Below are positions 48,244-56,781 of a stretch of DNA of 64,000 nt, piece by piece (position 1 is the stretch's first letter; every line of letters begins with the position of its first letter). Origin of the DNA: Spongiibacteraceae bacterium. Its GTDB lineage: Bacteria; Pseudomonadota; Gammaproteobacteria; Pseudomonadales; Dasaniaceae. The DNA is taken from positions 1-64,000 of the forward strand of contig JANQLG010000037.1 of NCBI GenBank assembly GCA_028280715.1. Direction: 5' to 3'. The notes below the pieces were generated by a model, which was given only the letters and a program-made list of their open reading frames with translations, was not told the origin of the DNA and did no database searches. The translations under genes and the position numbers were made by a program.

Positions 48244-49155
48244 ATGTACGAAGAACATTTTGGTCTTAGTGAACAGCCCTTTGGGTTAACGCCTAATACA
48301 CAGTTTTTTCTCAATGCCCAGGGGCATAAAGAGGCGTTTAATTTGCTACAGGTAGCTTTGGCCAATAATGAAGGTTTTATAAAAATAGTCGGTGAAGTTG
48401 GCACAGGAAAAACCATGCTGTGCCGTAAGCTATTAAATACATTGGGCGACGATTACATCACAGCATATATTCCTAACCCGATGTTAAACCCTGCCGGTTT
48501 GTATCGGAATTTGGCGACTGAGCTGGGTATTCATTGTAAAACCCGTGACGGAATTAATGAGTATCAACAAGCTATTAACGAGCGATTAATTGAGTTGGTC
48601 GCTGAAGGCAAGCAAGTTGTGTTGGTCATCGATGAAGCACAGGCAATGCCGCCAAAAACTTTGGAAGCATTACGATTGGTTTCTAACCTTGAAACCGAAA
48701 CGGCAAAATTAATTCATATTGTGTTGTTTGGTCAGCCAGAGCTGGATCGTATGCTCGATCATAGTAGCCTTAGACAATTGAGGCAGCGAATCACATTCTC
48801 CTACCAGCTTCCTCCGCTTGATGCTGAGGGAACGCAACATTACATCAATCACCGATTAACCATGGCTGGCTATAACGGTAACCAGTTATTTGATGAGCGA
48901 GCATTGAAGTTGGTGTTTCAGGTAAGTCAGGGTGTGCCCCGATTAGTGAATGTTCTCTGTCATAAAGCATTGATGAGCGCTTATGGAAAGGGGGCGAAAG
49001 TTGTTGAAAAAAATCACATAAAGGCAGCAGTTAATGATACTGATGGTGTATCACTGCCGGGGCTGTTGAATAAATTTCAGTGGCGACTGTCAATGGCGGC
49101 GATGTTCAGTGTATCGCTGGGTCTTATGTTGGTTTTACCGGGGTTGGTCGAATGA
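48244..49155 (+). CDS. mshM: MSHA AAA+ ATPase MshM (ExeA-like)
   Basis: A 303-residue AAA+ protein. It opens with YEEHFGLSEQPFGLTPNTQFF, the ExeA family start. Walker A is GEVGTGKTM (about 56-64), Walker B VVLVIDEAQAM. One hydrophobic helix at the C-terminus (MAAMFSVSLGLMLVLPGLV) anchors it. ExeA-type proteins bind peptidoglycan and help secretin assembly. The stop overlaps mshN by ATGA. Confidence 0.92.
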   Translation: MYEEHFGLSEQPFGLTPNTQFFLNAQGHKEAFNLLQVALANNEGFIKIVGEVGTGKTMLCRKLLNTLGDDYITAYIPNPMLNPAGLYRNLATELGIHCKTRDGINEYQQAINERLIELVAEGKQVVLVIDEAQAMPPKTLEALRLVSNLETETAKLIHIVLFGQPELDRMLDHSSLRQLRQRITFSYQLPPLDAEGTQHYINHRLTMAGYNGNQLFDERALKLVFQVSQGVPRLVNVLCHKALMSAYGKGAKVVEKNHIKAAVNDTDGVSLPGLLNKFQWRLSMAAMFSVSLGLMLVLPGLVE

Positions 49156-50477
49156 GCCTCGTTAATGACATGTTAAATGATCTTGACGAGCGTCGAGAGC
49201 AGCAGCCAAAAAAAGCTGTCGATCTGGATTGGCTGGATGGCAATAAGAAAGCAGTAAAAAATAGCAGAAAAATTCTTGGTATTGCCTCATTTATCTTAAC
49301 GTTAATTCTACTTGCTGTAGTTGCTTGGTTGTATCCAGTTGATTCTTTACAGAAAGTTTCACCACAACAGGCGCAGCAACCACAGTCTCTGGTGGAAGCA
49401 AATCCTGAGAAATTAAATGTAAGTGAAGCTAATTTTGTTCAAGCCTTTGATGTCAGTGTTGAGGATAATGTAGCGTCGATAAATATTCAGCTTGAAGAAT
49501 CTGTTGATTACAGCGTAGAAAAACAGTCACAGCAACTTACCATTATATTTAAAAATACAAACAATCAATTAGCAGCTCAGGATTTACAGGCAGTCAGTCC
49601 ATTAAGTTCGGTAGCAAGCTATCAAACAAATGATGACACGGTAATTAAGTTGGCCGTCGCTAAACCTTTTACCTTTACTGATGAGTTACAAGTTGATCAA
49701 AAGCCGACTTTGAAATTAACAATAAAGACAGAAGATACAAGTGCCGTAGCCCAGCAAACGACTGTTGTAGAAAACTCTGAAAAAGACGGTGAGTCAATAA
49801 ACAGTCTTCAGTCTGTTAATGAGCCTTCTAGTTCACAACAAGCCTCAAAAGAAAACAATACGTTACGGGAAAAACCTGAGAAAACGCTAATCACTATAGC
49901 GAAACCTACGGCTAAACAACGTGATATTCAAGTATCGCGTGATGCCAAAAAATTAATTCAACAGGGTAAATTGTCCGAAGCTGCATTGTTATTAGAAGGC
50001 TTCCTTTCCGAGCAACCTATGGCGTTGGAGTCTGGAGTAACGCTGGCATCCATGCTAATGGCTGAGCAGCGTTATGCGCAGGCACAAATGTTATTAGAAA
50101 AATTGCAATTATCACATGAGCAACATCCTGGTTTGCGGCTTGCGCAGGCGCGCTTGTTTTTGGCGCAAAATGAAAACGCCAAAGCTGTTGATGTACTGAT
50201 GGCGGTAAAGCCCGATATTAATCTGTATGCCGACTACTACGAACTGTTGGCAATAGCAGCGAGAAAGAATCAGCAGTATTTACTTTCTGAGCAGGTTTAC
50301 CGTGGCTTGGTAGCAGAAGATCCGCGGCAGGGTAATTGGTGGGTTGGTTTGGGCATTGCGTTGGATGCACAGGCAAAGATGCGAGAATCTCGAAATGCTT
50401 ATCAGCAGGCATTGGCTAGTGGGCAAATTAGTGAGTCGTTAAAAAATTATGCTCAGCAGCGTTTGCAGGCATTGTGA
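49152..50477 (+). CDS. mshN: MSHA biogenesis protein MshN (TPR protein)
   Basis: A 441-residue bitopic protein. A cytoplasmic N-terminus (SLVNDMLNDLDERREQQPKK), one membrane helix (GIASFILTLILLAVVAWLYP), a polar Gln/Ser-rich linker and a C-terminal TPR array (about 290-440; LLEGFLSEQPMALESGVTLA, NEN...KAVDVLMAVKPD). TPRs likely dock MshL. The true start is the ATG at 49152 inside the mshM stop; a longer frame from 49080 lies within mshM. Confidence 0.88.
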   Translation: MSLVNDMLNDLDERREQQPKKAVDLDWLDGNKKAVKNSRKILGIASFILTLILLAVVAWLYPVDSLQKVSPQQAQQPQSLVEANPEKLNVSEANFVQAFDVSVEDNVASINIQLEESVDYSVEKQSQQLTIIFKNTNNQLAAQDLQAVSPLSSVASYQTNDDTVIKLAVAKPFTFTDELQVDQKPTLKLTIKTEDTSAVAQQTTVVENSEKDGESINSLQSVNEPSSSQQASKENNTLREKPEKTLITIAKPTAKQRDIQVSRDAKKLIQQGKLSEAALLLEGFLSEQPMALESGVTLASMLMAEQRYAQAQMLLEKLQLSHEQHPGLRLAQARLFLAQNENAKAVDVLMAVKPDINLYADYYELLAIAARKNQQYLLSEQVYRGLVAEDPRQGNWWVGLGIALDAQAKMRESRNAYQQALASGQISESLKNYAQQRLQAL

Positions 50478-50542
50478 CTTTGCAGAAATTATGATTTTGC
50501 AGGAAGTTTGACAGAGTAATAAACAATTAAGTAACTAAGTTT

Positions 50543-52285
50543 ATGGCAGAAACGGCACGTAAAAAAATTCGCATCGGTGATTTGTTGATACAAAATCAAC
50601 TGATTACTGAGCAGCAGTTGACTGATGCGCTGGCTTCGCAAAAGCAAACCGGCAAAAAGCTCGGTCGTGCCATTATTGATCTGGGCTTGGTGCAGGAAGA
50701 TCAAATTCTCGAGTTGCTGGCACAGCAGCTTGATGTGCCTTTTATTCAACTAGAAAATTTTGATTACAAAGTAGATATTACTCAGCGTCTGCCAGAAGCT
50801 TATGCCCGGCGTTTCCGTGCACTCGTTTTATTAGAAAATGAAAACAAAGAGTTAGTAGTCGGTATGGCCGATCCTACTGATATTTTTGGTTTCGACGAAT
50901 TGTCGCGAATTTTAAAACAGCCGTTGCAGCTTGCCGTTGTTCGTGAATCAGAATTACTACAGGCTTTGGACATACTCTATCGTCGTACCAGTGAAATATC
51001 TTCATTGGCTGAGGAGTTAGGTGAAGAGTTAGGCGAAGAGGCCGATGACCTGGATTTGCTGGAAGCAACGGGCGCCGAAGATGCCCCTGTTGTTAAATTA
51101 CTGCGATCAATTTTTGAAGATGCGGTACAAGTGCGTGCATCAGATATTCATATTGAGCCCGATGAAAAAGTCTTGCGAATCAGACAGCGTGTTGATGGCG
51201 TGTTGCAAGAGCATGTTATGAATGAGAAGCGCATTGCTGCTGCGGTAGTTTTGCGTTTGAAATTGATGTCAGGCCTGAATATTTCCGAAAAGCGTTTGCC
51301 ACAAGATGGCCGTTTTAATATCCAGGTAAAAGGGCGCTCGATAGATATTCGTATTTCGACATTGCCGGCGCAGCACGGTGAATCCGTTGTAATGCGTTTA
51401 TTGGACCAAAGTGAAGGTAATATTGATCTTAATGGCACAGGGATGCCGGATACGATTCTGCAACATTTTCGCCACCAGATCATAAGGCCACACGGTTTGA
51501 TTCTTGTAACCGGCCCAACCGGTAGTGGTAAAACCACAACCCTGTATGGTGCTTTGCAAGAATTGAATGATTCCGAAAAGAAAATTATTACGGTTGAAGA
51601 TCCGGTGGAATACACGCTACCACGTATCACTCAAGTGCAGGTGCATGACAATATCGGTTTGGATTTTGGTGCTGTGCTGCGTTCTGCGTTGCGACAAGAC
51701 CCCGATGTATTATTAATTGGTGAGATTCGTGATCAGGAAACGGCAGAAATTGCAGTGCGTGCATCGCTCACTGGTCACCTTGTGCTTTCCACATTACACA
51801 CCAACGATGCGATTACCAGTGCCATGCGTTTGATTGATGTCGGGTTGGAAGGTTATTTGGTTGCCAGTGCATTGCGAGCCGTAGTTGCCCAACGTTTGGT
51901 AAGAAGAATTTGTCACAGTTGCAAAACAGAATATCAGCCGGATCAGCAAGAACAGATTTGGTTGCGTGCGCTGCAACGAAATGGCGAAGCTGAGGCTACT
52001 TTCTATCATGGTCAAGGTTGTTCGCATTGTAATAATACCGGCTACCGTGGCCGTATCGGTGTGTTTGAATTGCTGGAAATCGATACCGATATGGCGGATG
52101 CATTAAGAGCCGCCGACCCCTTAGCCTTTGGCCATGCTGCCAGACAACAGCCCAGCTTTAAACCATTAACGCAGTGCGCCTTGGAGTATGCGGTACAGGG
52201 AATTACCAGCCTTGAAGAAGTCTTCCGCGTTTCCGAGCAATTGGCTGAAGAGTCTCTGGAGCATTTACCGGAGGAGGCTGTGTAG
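50543..52285 (+). CDS. mshE: MSHA extension ATPase MshE
   Basis: A 580-residue hexameric pilus motor of the GspE/PilB family. The N-terminal GspE_N region (about 8-160; KIRIGDLLIQNQLITEQQL) is where MshE proteins bind c-di-GMP. Walker A is GPTGSGKTTTLYG (about 324-336), the Asp and Walker B region is LLIGEIRDQETAE, the His box is LSTLHTND. The zinc cysteines are CHSC and CSHC (about 460-500). mshG starts two bases after the stop. Confidence 0.95.
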   Translation: MAETARKKIRIGDLLIQNQLITEQQLTDALASQKQTGKKLGRAIIDLGLVQEDQILELLAQQLDVPFIQLENFDYKVDITQRLPEAYARRFRALVLLENENKELVVGMADPTDIFGFDELSRILKQPLQLAVVRESELLQALDILYRRTSEISSLAEELGEELGEEADDLDLLEATGAEDAPVVKLLRSIFEDAVQVRASDIHIEPDEKVLRIRQRVDGVLQEHVMNEKRIAAAVVLRLKLMSGLNISEKRLPQDGRFNIQVKGRSIDIRISTLPAQHGESVVMRLLDQSEGNIDLNGTGMPDTILQHFRHQIIRPHGLILVTGPTGSGKTTTLYGALQELNDSEKKIITVEDPVEYTLPRITQVQVHDNIGLDFGAVLRSALRQDPDVLLIGEIRDQETAEIAVRASLTGHLVLSTLHTNDAITSAMRLIDVGLEGYLVASALRAVVAQRLVRRICHSCKTEYQPDQQEQIWLRALQRNGEAEATFYHGQGCSHCNNTGYRGRIGVFELLEIDTDMADALRAADPLAFGHAARQQPSFKPLTQCALEYAVQGITSLEEVFRVSEQLAEESLEHLPEEAV

Positions 52286-52286
52286 T

Positions 52287-53504
52287 ATGGCAACCTTCAG
52301 TTATCAAGGGCGAGATAGTTCAGGTGCTTTGGTAAAAGGCACCGTTGAGGCAAATTCTGCTGATGGAGTTGTTAACCAGCTAGTAAATGGCGGTGTCACG
52401 CCGATAGAAATCAGTGAGAAAAAAGATACTGCCAGTTTTGCAATGCCCGCATTGCTCCAACGCAGGGTTACGCTGGATGAGCTGATTATGTTTTGTCGGC
52501 AAATGTATAGCCTCACACGTGCTGGCGTTGTATTGAATAAAGCGATAAGAGGCCTGTCCAGCTCGGTTCCCAATCCAGTATTAAGGGAAGTATTGGCTGA
52601 TGTAGAAAATACACTCAATAGTGGTGTTAGCCTTTCTGTATCCCTGGGAAAACACAGATCAGTTTTTGATGATCTGTTTATTAATATCATTCAGGTGGGT
52701 GAAAATTCAGGCCGTTTGGATTTGGCGTTTAAACAGATGGCGCAATATCTTGAGCTGGAAAAAGACACCCGCAGACGCGTTACGTCGGCGATTCGCTATC
52801 CCATGTTTGTGATGATCGCCATCAGTGTGGCGTTAGTTGTGTTGAATATCTGGGTAATTCCCGTATTCGCAGATATGTTCCAAAAATTTAATTCCGAGTT
52901 GCCTCTGCCAACCAGAATTCTTATTGGCACCTCTGACTTTTTTGTCAACGACTGGGAGTGGTTGTTGATCGGTATGGCGTTGCTATTCGGAAGTGTTAGT
53001 TATTACATCAACACCGATGAGGGGCGGTTGAATTGGGATAAACGCAAGCTGGGAATACCTTTAATTGGCAGTATTTTGGAACGTTCCATGTTGGCACGTT
53101 TCAGTCGCAGTTTTTCCTTGATGCTGAAATCCGGTGTGCCACTTATTCAAGCGTTGAGTTTATGCTCTGATGCTGTGGGTAATACCTATCTCGGCGAAAA
53201 GGTTCGCAATATGCGTGAAAGCATTCAGCGCGGTGAGAGTTTATTGCGAACGGCGAGTGCCAGTGGAATGTTCACGCCATTAGTTTTACAGATGATTCAA
53301 GTGGGAGAGGAAACGGGCCGGGTCGATGAGTTGTTAGAAGAAGTCGCACAATTTTATGAAGAAGAAGTGGATTACGACCTGAAAAACCTTTCCAGTTATA
53401 TAGAACCGATTTTAATTACAGCGATTGCCGGGTTGGTAGCGATATTGGCCTTGGGTATCTTCCTACCGATGTGGGACATGATGAGTGTTATGCAAGGTGG
53501 TTAA
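52287..53504 (+). CDS. mshG: MSHA inner-membrane platform protein MshG
   Basis: A 405-residue PilC/GspF protein with two T2SSF domains. The family opening TFSYQGRDSSGALVKGTVEA is followed by MFCRQMYSLTRAGVVLNKAI and, in the second half, FSRSFSLMLKSGVPLIQALS. Hydrophobic helices are at about 175-195, 225-245 and near the C-terminus (ILITAIAGLVAILALGIFLP). It is the base on which pilins are assembled. ATG 52287 has GGAGGAGG upstream, inside the end of mshE. Confidence 0.94.
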   Translation: MATFSYQGRDSSGALVKGTVEANSADGVVNQLVNGGVTPIEISEKKDTASFAMPALLQRRVTLDELIMFCRQMYSLTRAGVVLNKAIRGLSSSVPNPVLREVLADVENTLNSGVSLSVSLGKHRSVFDDLFINIIQVGENSGRLDLAFKQMAQYLELEKDTRRRVTSAIRYPMFVMIAISVALVVLNIWVIPVFADMFQKFNSELPLPTRILIGTSDFFVNDWEWLLIGMALLFGSVSYYINTDEGRLNWDKRKLGIPLIGSILERSMLARFSRSFSLMLKSGVPLIQALSLCSDAVGNTYLGEKVRNMRESIQRGESLLRTASASGMFTPLVLQMIQVGEETGRVDELLEEVAQFYEEEVDYDLKNLSSYIEPILITAIAGLVAILALGIFLPMWDMMSVMQGG

Positions 53505-53515
53505 GGAGCGACAAT

Positions 53516-53641
53516 ATGTTCGATCTACTCATAATCACCAAAAAAAGTGTAAAAAATTACAGCAAGAAAAGGCGACTGTTTCACTTTATACAAGGTGCTT
53601 CAACAAAATTACCTAAACTATTGTCTATACTGGACTTATGA
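53516..53641 (+). CDS. 41-residue small ORF between mshG and the first pilin gene
   Basis: An ATG at 53516 follows a strong ribosome-binding site (AAGGAG, 7 bases upstream). It opens a 41-codon frame with a basic composition (MFDLLIITKKSVKNYSKKRR...LLSILDL). The stop TGA overlaps the ATG of the next pilin gene (TTATGAG), the same kind of coupling used throughout this locus. It has no prepilin motif and no membrane segment. It does not resemble MshF, which occupies this place in Vibrio and is larger. It may be a leader peptide for pilin translation, a remnant, or a true small protein. Confidence 0.5.
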   Translation: MFDLLIITKKSVKNYSKKRRLFHFIQGASTKLPKLLSILDL

Positions 53642-54276
53642 GAATTGATCACATGAAACCAAATTTATATCTATCCTCAAAAAAATCAGGTATTAATCGC
53701 GTAAAGGGTTTTACCTTTATTGAGTTGGTGATTGTTGTGATTTTGCTTGGGCTGCTGGCCGCGACTGCTTTACCTCGTTATTTGAATGTAACCGATCAGG
53801 CAGAGGTTGCATCCCTGGAAGGTATGGCAGGTGGCTTCAGCACGGCGATAGCGATTGCCAAAGCGCAATGGGCAGCAGAGGGTAATAGCCGAGGTGGCCC
53901 GACAACACCGTCAGATAAAGTGGCGGTCAATTATGATGGAAAAATTATTTATATGAATGAATTTGGATGGGCGGCCAACACCAATCCGAATATCGATGCG
54001 GCAGCCGACAATCAAACGGCTACCGAATGTCAGGAGGTTTGGAATAGCGTATTACAAAGTGCGCCTACTTCAACCATTAATTCCGATAATCGGGATGATG
54101 TACGGTTTTTTATTTCTGTAATTAGTGGTGCAGCTAATGATGTCGCGGGGAATACCGGTGATGTTTGCCGTTATGAGTTAATTGTCAATCAAGATGCTAA
54201 TGCTACGGCAACGCATTATTTTGATTACGATTTGGTGAATGGTCAGGTTACACCGGTAACACCTGATAATTCGTAG
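53638..54276 (+). CDS. mshB: MSHA minor pilin MshB
   Basis: A 212-residue type IV pilin-like protein. The prepilin peptidase site is in VKGFTFIELVIVVILLGLLA (cleavage Gly/Phe, Glu at +5), after a 21-residue basic leader. A conserved AATALPRYLNVTDQAEVASL stretch follows. The C-terminal half has Cys residues that could pair (TECQEVWN, DVCRYEL). The start is ATG 53638, overlapping the small ORF stop, or ATG 53653. It occupies the position of mshB, before mshA. Confidence 0.85.
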   Translation: MRIDHMKPNLYLSSKKSGINRVKGFTFIELVIVVILLGLLAATALPRYLNVTDQAEVASLEGMAGGFSTAIAIAKAQWAAEGNSRGGPTTPSDKVAVNYDGKIIYMNEFGWAANTNPNIDAAADNQTATECQEVWNSVLQSAPTSTINSDNRDDVRFFISVISGAANDVAGNTGDVCRYELIVNQDANATATHYFDYDLVNGQVTPVTPDNS

Positions 54277-54316
54277 TTTTTATTTTTTAAATTGACTTGG
54301 ATAAAAGAGGTTTGAT

Positions 54317-54817
54317 ATGAAAAAACAACAATCGGGTTTTACACTAATTGAATTGGTGGCAGTGATTGTGCTACTGGGCATCTTGGCGGTTACGGCTTTG
54401 CCTAGATTTGTGAATTTGCAGGCTGACGCTCGTGCATCTGTAGTGGAAGGTGTCGCTGCCGCTATGAATGGTGCTATGGCACAAGTTTATGCGAAGTCTT
54501 TAATTGACGGAGTTGAGGGCGATGCTGCTGGCGTTAGTTCTATTGATGGTGGCCCCATGGGGACAATTGAAGTGGCATTTGGTTATCCAGAAGCTGCGGG
54601 GGCTACTCCAGGAACAGATGACATTCAAGATACAATAAATATTGATACTGATACAAACGGCGATCTTGTTTGGTCTTCCGATGGTGCTGGTACGGCAATT
54701 GTCGCTGGAGATACTACAGCTGTTGTTGGCTACAATAATGGCTGTGATGTAACTTATACGCAAGCAACAGGTGCCGCAGCTCCTGCTACAGTGACAGTAG
54801 ATGTTAATGCATGTTGA
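54317..54817 (+). CDS. mshA: Major MSHA pilin MshA
   Basis: A 166-residue type IV pilin with a short leader. The cleavage site is in QSGFTLIELVAVIVLLGILA (Gly/Phe, Glu +5). Then AVTALPRFVNLQADARASVV, an Ala/Gly-rich body and a C-terminal Cys pair (GCDVTYTQ and VNAC) as in MshA. Leader, size and position identify the main subunit. The ribosome-binding site GAGG is 5 bases upstream. A hairpin follows the stop, which could raise mshA relative to later genes. Confidence 0.88.
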   Translation: MKKQQSGFTLIELVAVIVLLGILAVTALPRFVNLQADARASVVEGVAAAMNGAMAQVYAKSLIDGVEGDAAGVSSIDGGPMGTIEVAFGYPEAAGATPGTDDIQDTINIDTDTNGDLVWSSDGAGTAIVAGDTTAVVGYNNGCDVTYTQATGAAAPATVTVDVNAC

Positions 54818-54877
54818 TTATAGATAAACACTAAAACATAGTAGTTTCATTTTAGTGAAATCTTAGATGATTTGTAT

Positions 54878-54900
54878 AGGAGGGTTTTTTGCCCTCCTTT
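54878..54900 (+). terminator. Hairpin between mshA and mshC, holding the mshC ribosome-binding site
   Basis: AGGAGGG (54878-54884) pairs with CCCTCCT (54892-54898) around TTTTTTG. With a weak T-run after it, it may attenuate transcription past mshA. The left arm is also a perfect Shine-Dalgarno for a TTG start at 54889, so the stem would hide it. Confidence 0.55.
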
Positions 54901-55398
54901 CCATTTTCTATGAATAAGTTTTTCTTATCACAGGGGTTTACGTTAGTAGAGCTTGTTACAATTATCGTATTGATTGGAATTTTATCTGCGGTAGTTGTGC
55001 CTCGTTTTATAACTTCTGACGGTTTTTCAGAATACTCCGACCGTGATCATATTATTGCCGCAGCACGTATAACGCAGCAGCGTGCTATGTATGATCATTC
55101 TTCTGTCCCCACAGCACTTTTTAATGCCTGTTTTCGTTTTCGTATAGCCAGTGATGTCTTAACTGTAGAAAGCTTTAATGGTACTGATTATGATCCGATT
55201 GGTCCCAATCAGGAATGGCTAGATGGAATTAGTCTTTCTCCAGGTACGGTCGCAGATACTACGATTTATTTTGATGGTTTGGGTAATGCTTTTACTGATG
55301 ACTGCGATGGTGTAAGCCCGGTAGGTAATCCAACGACAATCAATGTGAGCGGATTGCAGGTCGAAATTTATTCCACCGGTTTTATTCGGGCGATTTGA
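54889..55398 (+). CDS. mshC: MSHA minor pilin MshC
   Basis: A 169-residue pilin-like protein (162 from the ATG). The prepilin site is in LSQGFTLVELVTIIVLIGIL (Gly/Phe, Glu +5), followed by SAVVVPRFITSDGFSEYSDR. Two starts compete: TTG 54889, which has a perfect AGGAGG 5 bases upstream, and ATG 54910, which has none. I take the TTG because of the ribosome-binding site. It is normally a minor subunit of the pilus. Confidence 0.82.
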   Translation: MPSFPFSMNKFFLSQGFTLVELVTIIVLIGILSAVVVPRFITSDGFSEYSDRDHIIAAARITQQRAMYDHSSVPTALFNACFRFRIASDVLTVESFNGTDYDPIGPNQEWLDGISLSPGTVADTTIYFDGLGNAFTDDCDGVSPVGNPTTINVSGLQVEIYSTGFIRAI

Positions 55399-55399
55399 T

Positions 55400-55942
55400 A
55401 TGCAGCGTTCAGTGCAAACCGGTTTTACCCTGGTGGAGATTGTAGTTGGCATTGTGCTAACCGCCTTTGGTTTAACGCTTATCACTACCGTTTTCTTTTC
55501 AAGCCCGGGCCGCAGTGTTGAGCCAGTGTTACAAATTCGTGCAGCAGAGTTCGGCCAGGCGTTGATGGACGAAATTCTGGCAAAACCCTTTGATGAAAAT
55601 ACACCATTAGGCGGTGTGCCGGCCTGCGTTGCGGGAGGGTGTACCGCTGAGGCCGGCTTTGGTTCTGATGCTGGCGAAACCAGAGATAGCTTTGATGATG
55701 TGGATGATTATCATAGTTACTGCGGTGCAGGTGTGGCACTAGAAGATGCATCAGGTAATCCTCCTAGTGGCGGTCAATTTAGTAATTATTTGATGAGTGT
55801 ATGTGTAACTTATGATGGCGACTATAACGGCACAACAGATACAAATACTAATGCCAAGTTGATTACGGTAAGTATTTCGCCGCCCACTGGAGCAGGGTTG
55901 GGTAACCCTATTGTTATCACCGCTTATCGAGGTAATTTCTGA
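55400..55942 (+). CDS. mshD: MSHA minor pilin MshD
   Basis: A 180-residue pilin-like protein. The leader ends QTG and the mature part starts FTLVEIVVGIVLTAFGLTLI (Glu +5 present). VFFSSPGRSVEP and LQIRAAEFGQALMDEILAKP match MshD. Four or more Cys residues (PACVAGGC, HSYC, SVCV) suggest disulfides. The start is one base after the mshC stop region, and its stop overlaps the mshO start by one base. Confidence 0.85.
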   Translation: MQRSVQTGFTLVEIVVGIVLTAFGLTLITTVFFSSPGRSVEPVLQIRAAEFGQALMDEILAKPFDENTPLGGVPACVAGGCTAEAGFGSDAGETRDSFDDVDDYHSYCGAGVALEDASGNPPSGGQFSNYLMSVCVTYDGDYNGTTDTNTNAKLITVSISPPTGAGLGNPIVITAYRGNF

Positions 55943-56781
55943 TGCCTTGCTTAAGTTTTTCATTAAGAAAAAACAAGCAAGCCGGTTTTACCCTGGTTGA
56001 GTTGGTCGTGGTGATTATTTTGTTAGGTATTGTCGCAGTAGCTAGCACACAGTTTATTCGTCAGGGCGTTTCTATTTATACCGACAGTATCGGCCGAGAT
56101 ACCTTGCAACAACAGGGCCGTTTTGCTATCGAGCGAATGAGCAGGGAGTTGCGCAATGCTTTGCCAGGAAGTGTGCGTACCAGTGGTGATGGCAGCTGTG
56201 TTGAATTTGCACCGATTGAAGCGGCTTCGTCCTATCTGGCACCATTAGCTGATGCTAGCGATACCAGTTTTGAAGCAGTAAATTTTGATTACACAGACTC
56301 TACTGTAAGCAACCGTAGAGTCGCGGTTTATCCCATTGATGCGGTGAGCGTTTATGTGCCTACTATTAGTTCACCTGCTGCTGTAGTTAATCTGACAAAT
56401 GTTGATTTACCTGCTTCATCAATACGTGATGTAAATCTATCCGCTACTCATCAGTTTGTTAATGAGTCGCCAACAAGGCGTTTTTTTATCGTCATACAGC
56501 CTGTCAGTTTTTGCGTTCGTAATAACCAACTATTTAGGCACGAAAGCTATGGTTGGTTGGCAACACAGTCGACGAGTACCGCGAATATCGGCAATGGTGT
56601 ACTACTAGCAGAAAATATTCAGATTAATGATGGAGGCCCTGTCACCGTTTTTGATTTTACCGCTGGCACCCCACAGCGTTCCGGTGTGGTCAGTATGGAT
56701 TTGCGCTTTAGTCATACGGCATCAACCGGTGATGAATGGGCGCGTTTTAGTCATGAGGTGTTTGTGAGGAACACGCCATGA
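55942..56781 (+). CDS. mshO: MSHA minor pilin-like protein MshO
   Basis: A 279-residue pseudopilin-type protein. The prepilin site is in KQAGFTLVELVVVIILLGIV, then AVASTQFIRQGVSIYTDSIG, RFAIERMSRELRNALPGSV and FVIQPVSFCV-like segments (FFIVIQPVSFCVRNNQLFRH), which are MshO features. It should sit at the pilus tip with other large pseudopilins. It overlaps mshD by one base and mshQ by four. Confidence 0.87.
   Translation: MPCLSFSLRKNKQAGFTLVELVVVIILLGIVAVASTQFIRQGVSIYTDSIGRDTLQQQGRFAIERMSRELRNALPGSVRTSGDGSCVEFAPIEAASSYLAPLADASDTSFEAVNFDYTDSTVSNRRVAVYPIDAVSVYVPTISSPAAVVNLTNVDLPASSIRDVNLSATHQFVNESPTRRFFIVIQPVSFCVRNNQLFRHESYGWLATQSTSTANIGNGVLLAENIQINDGGPVTVFDFTAGTPQRSGVVSMDLRFSHTASTGDEWARFSHEVFVRNTP

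Noticed and set aside
51148..51630. 160-codon frame antisense to mshE
   Set aside because: It is a shadow of the conserved Walker region of mshE.
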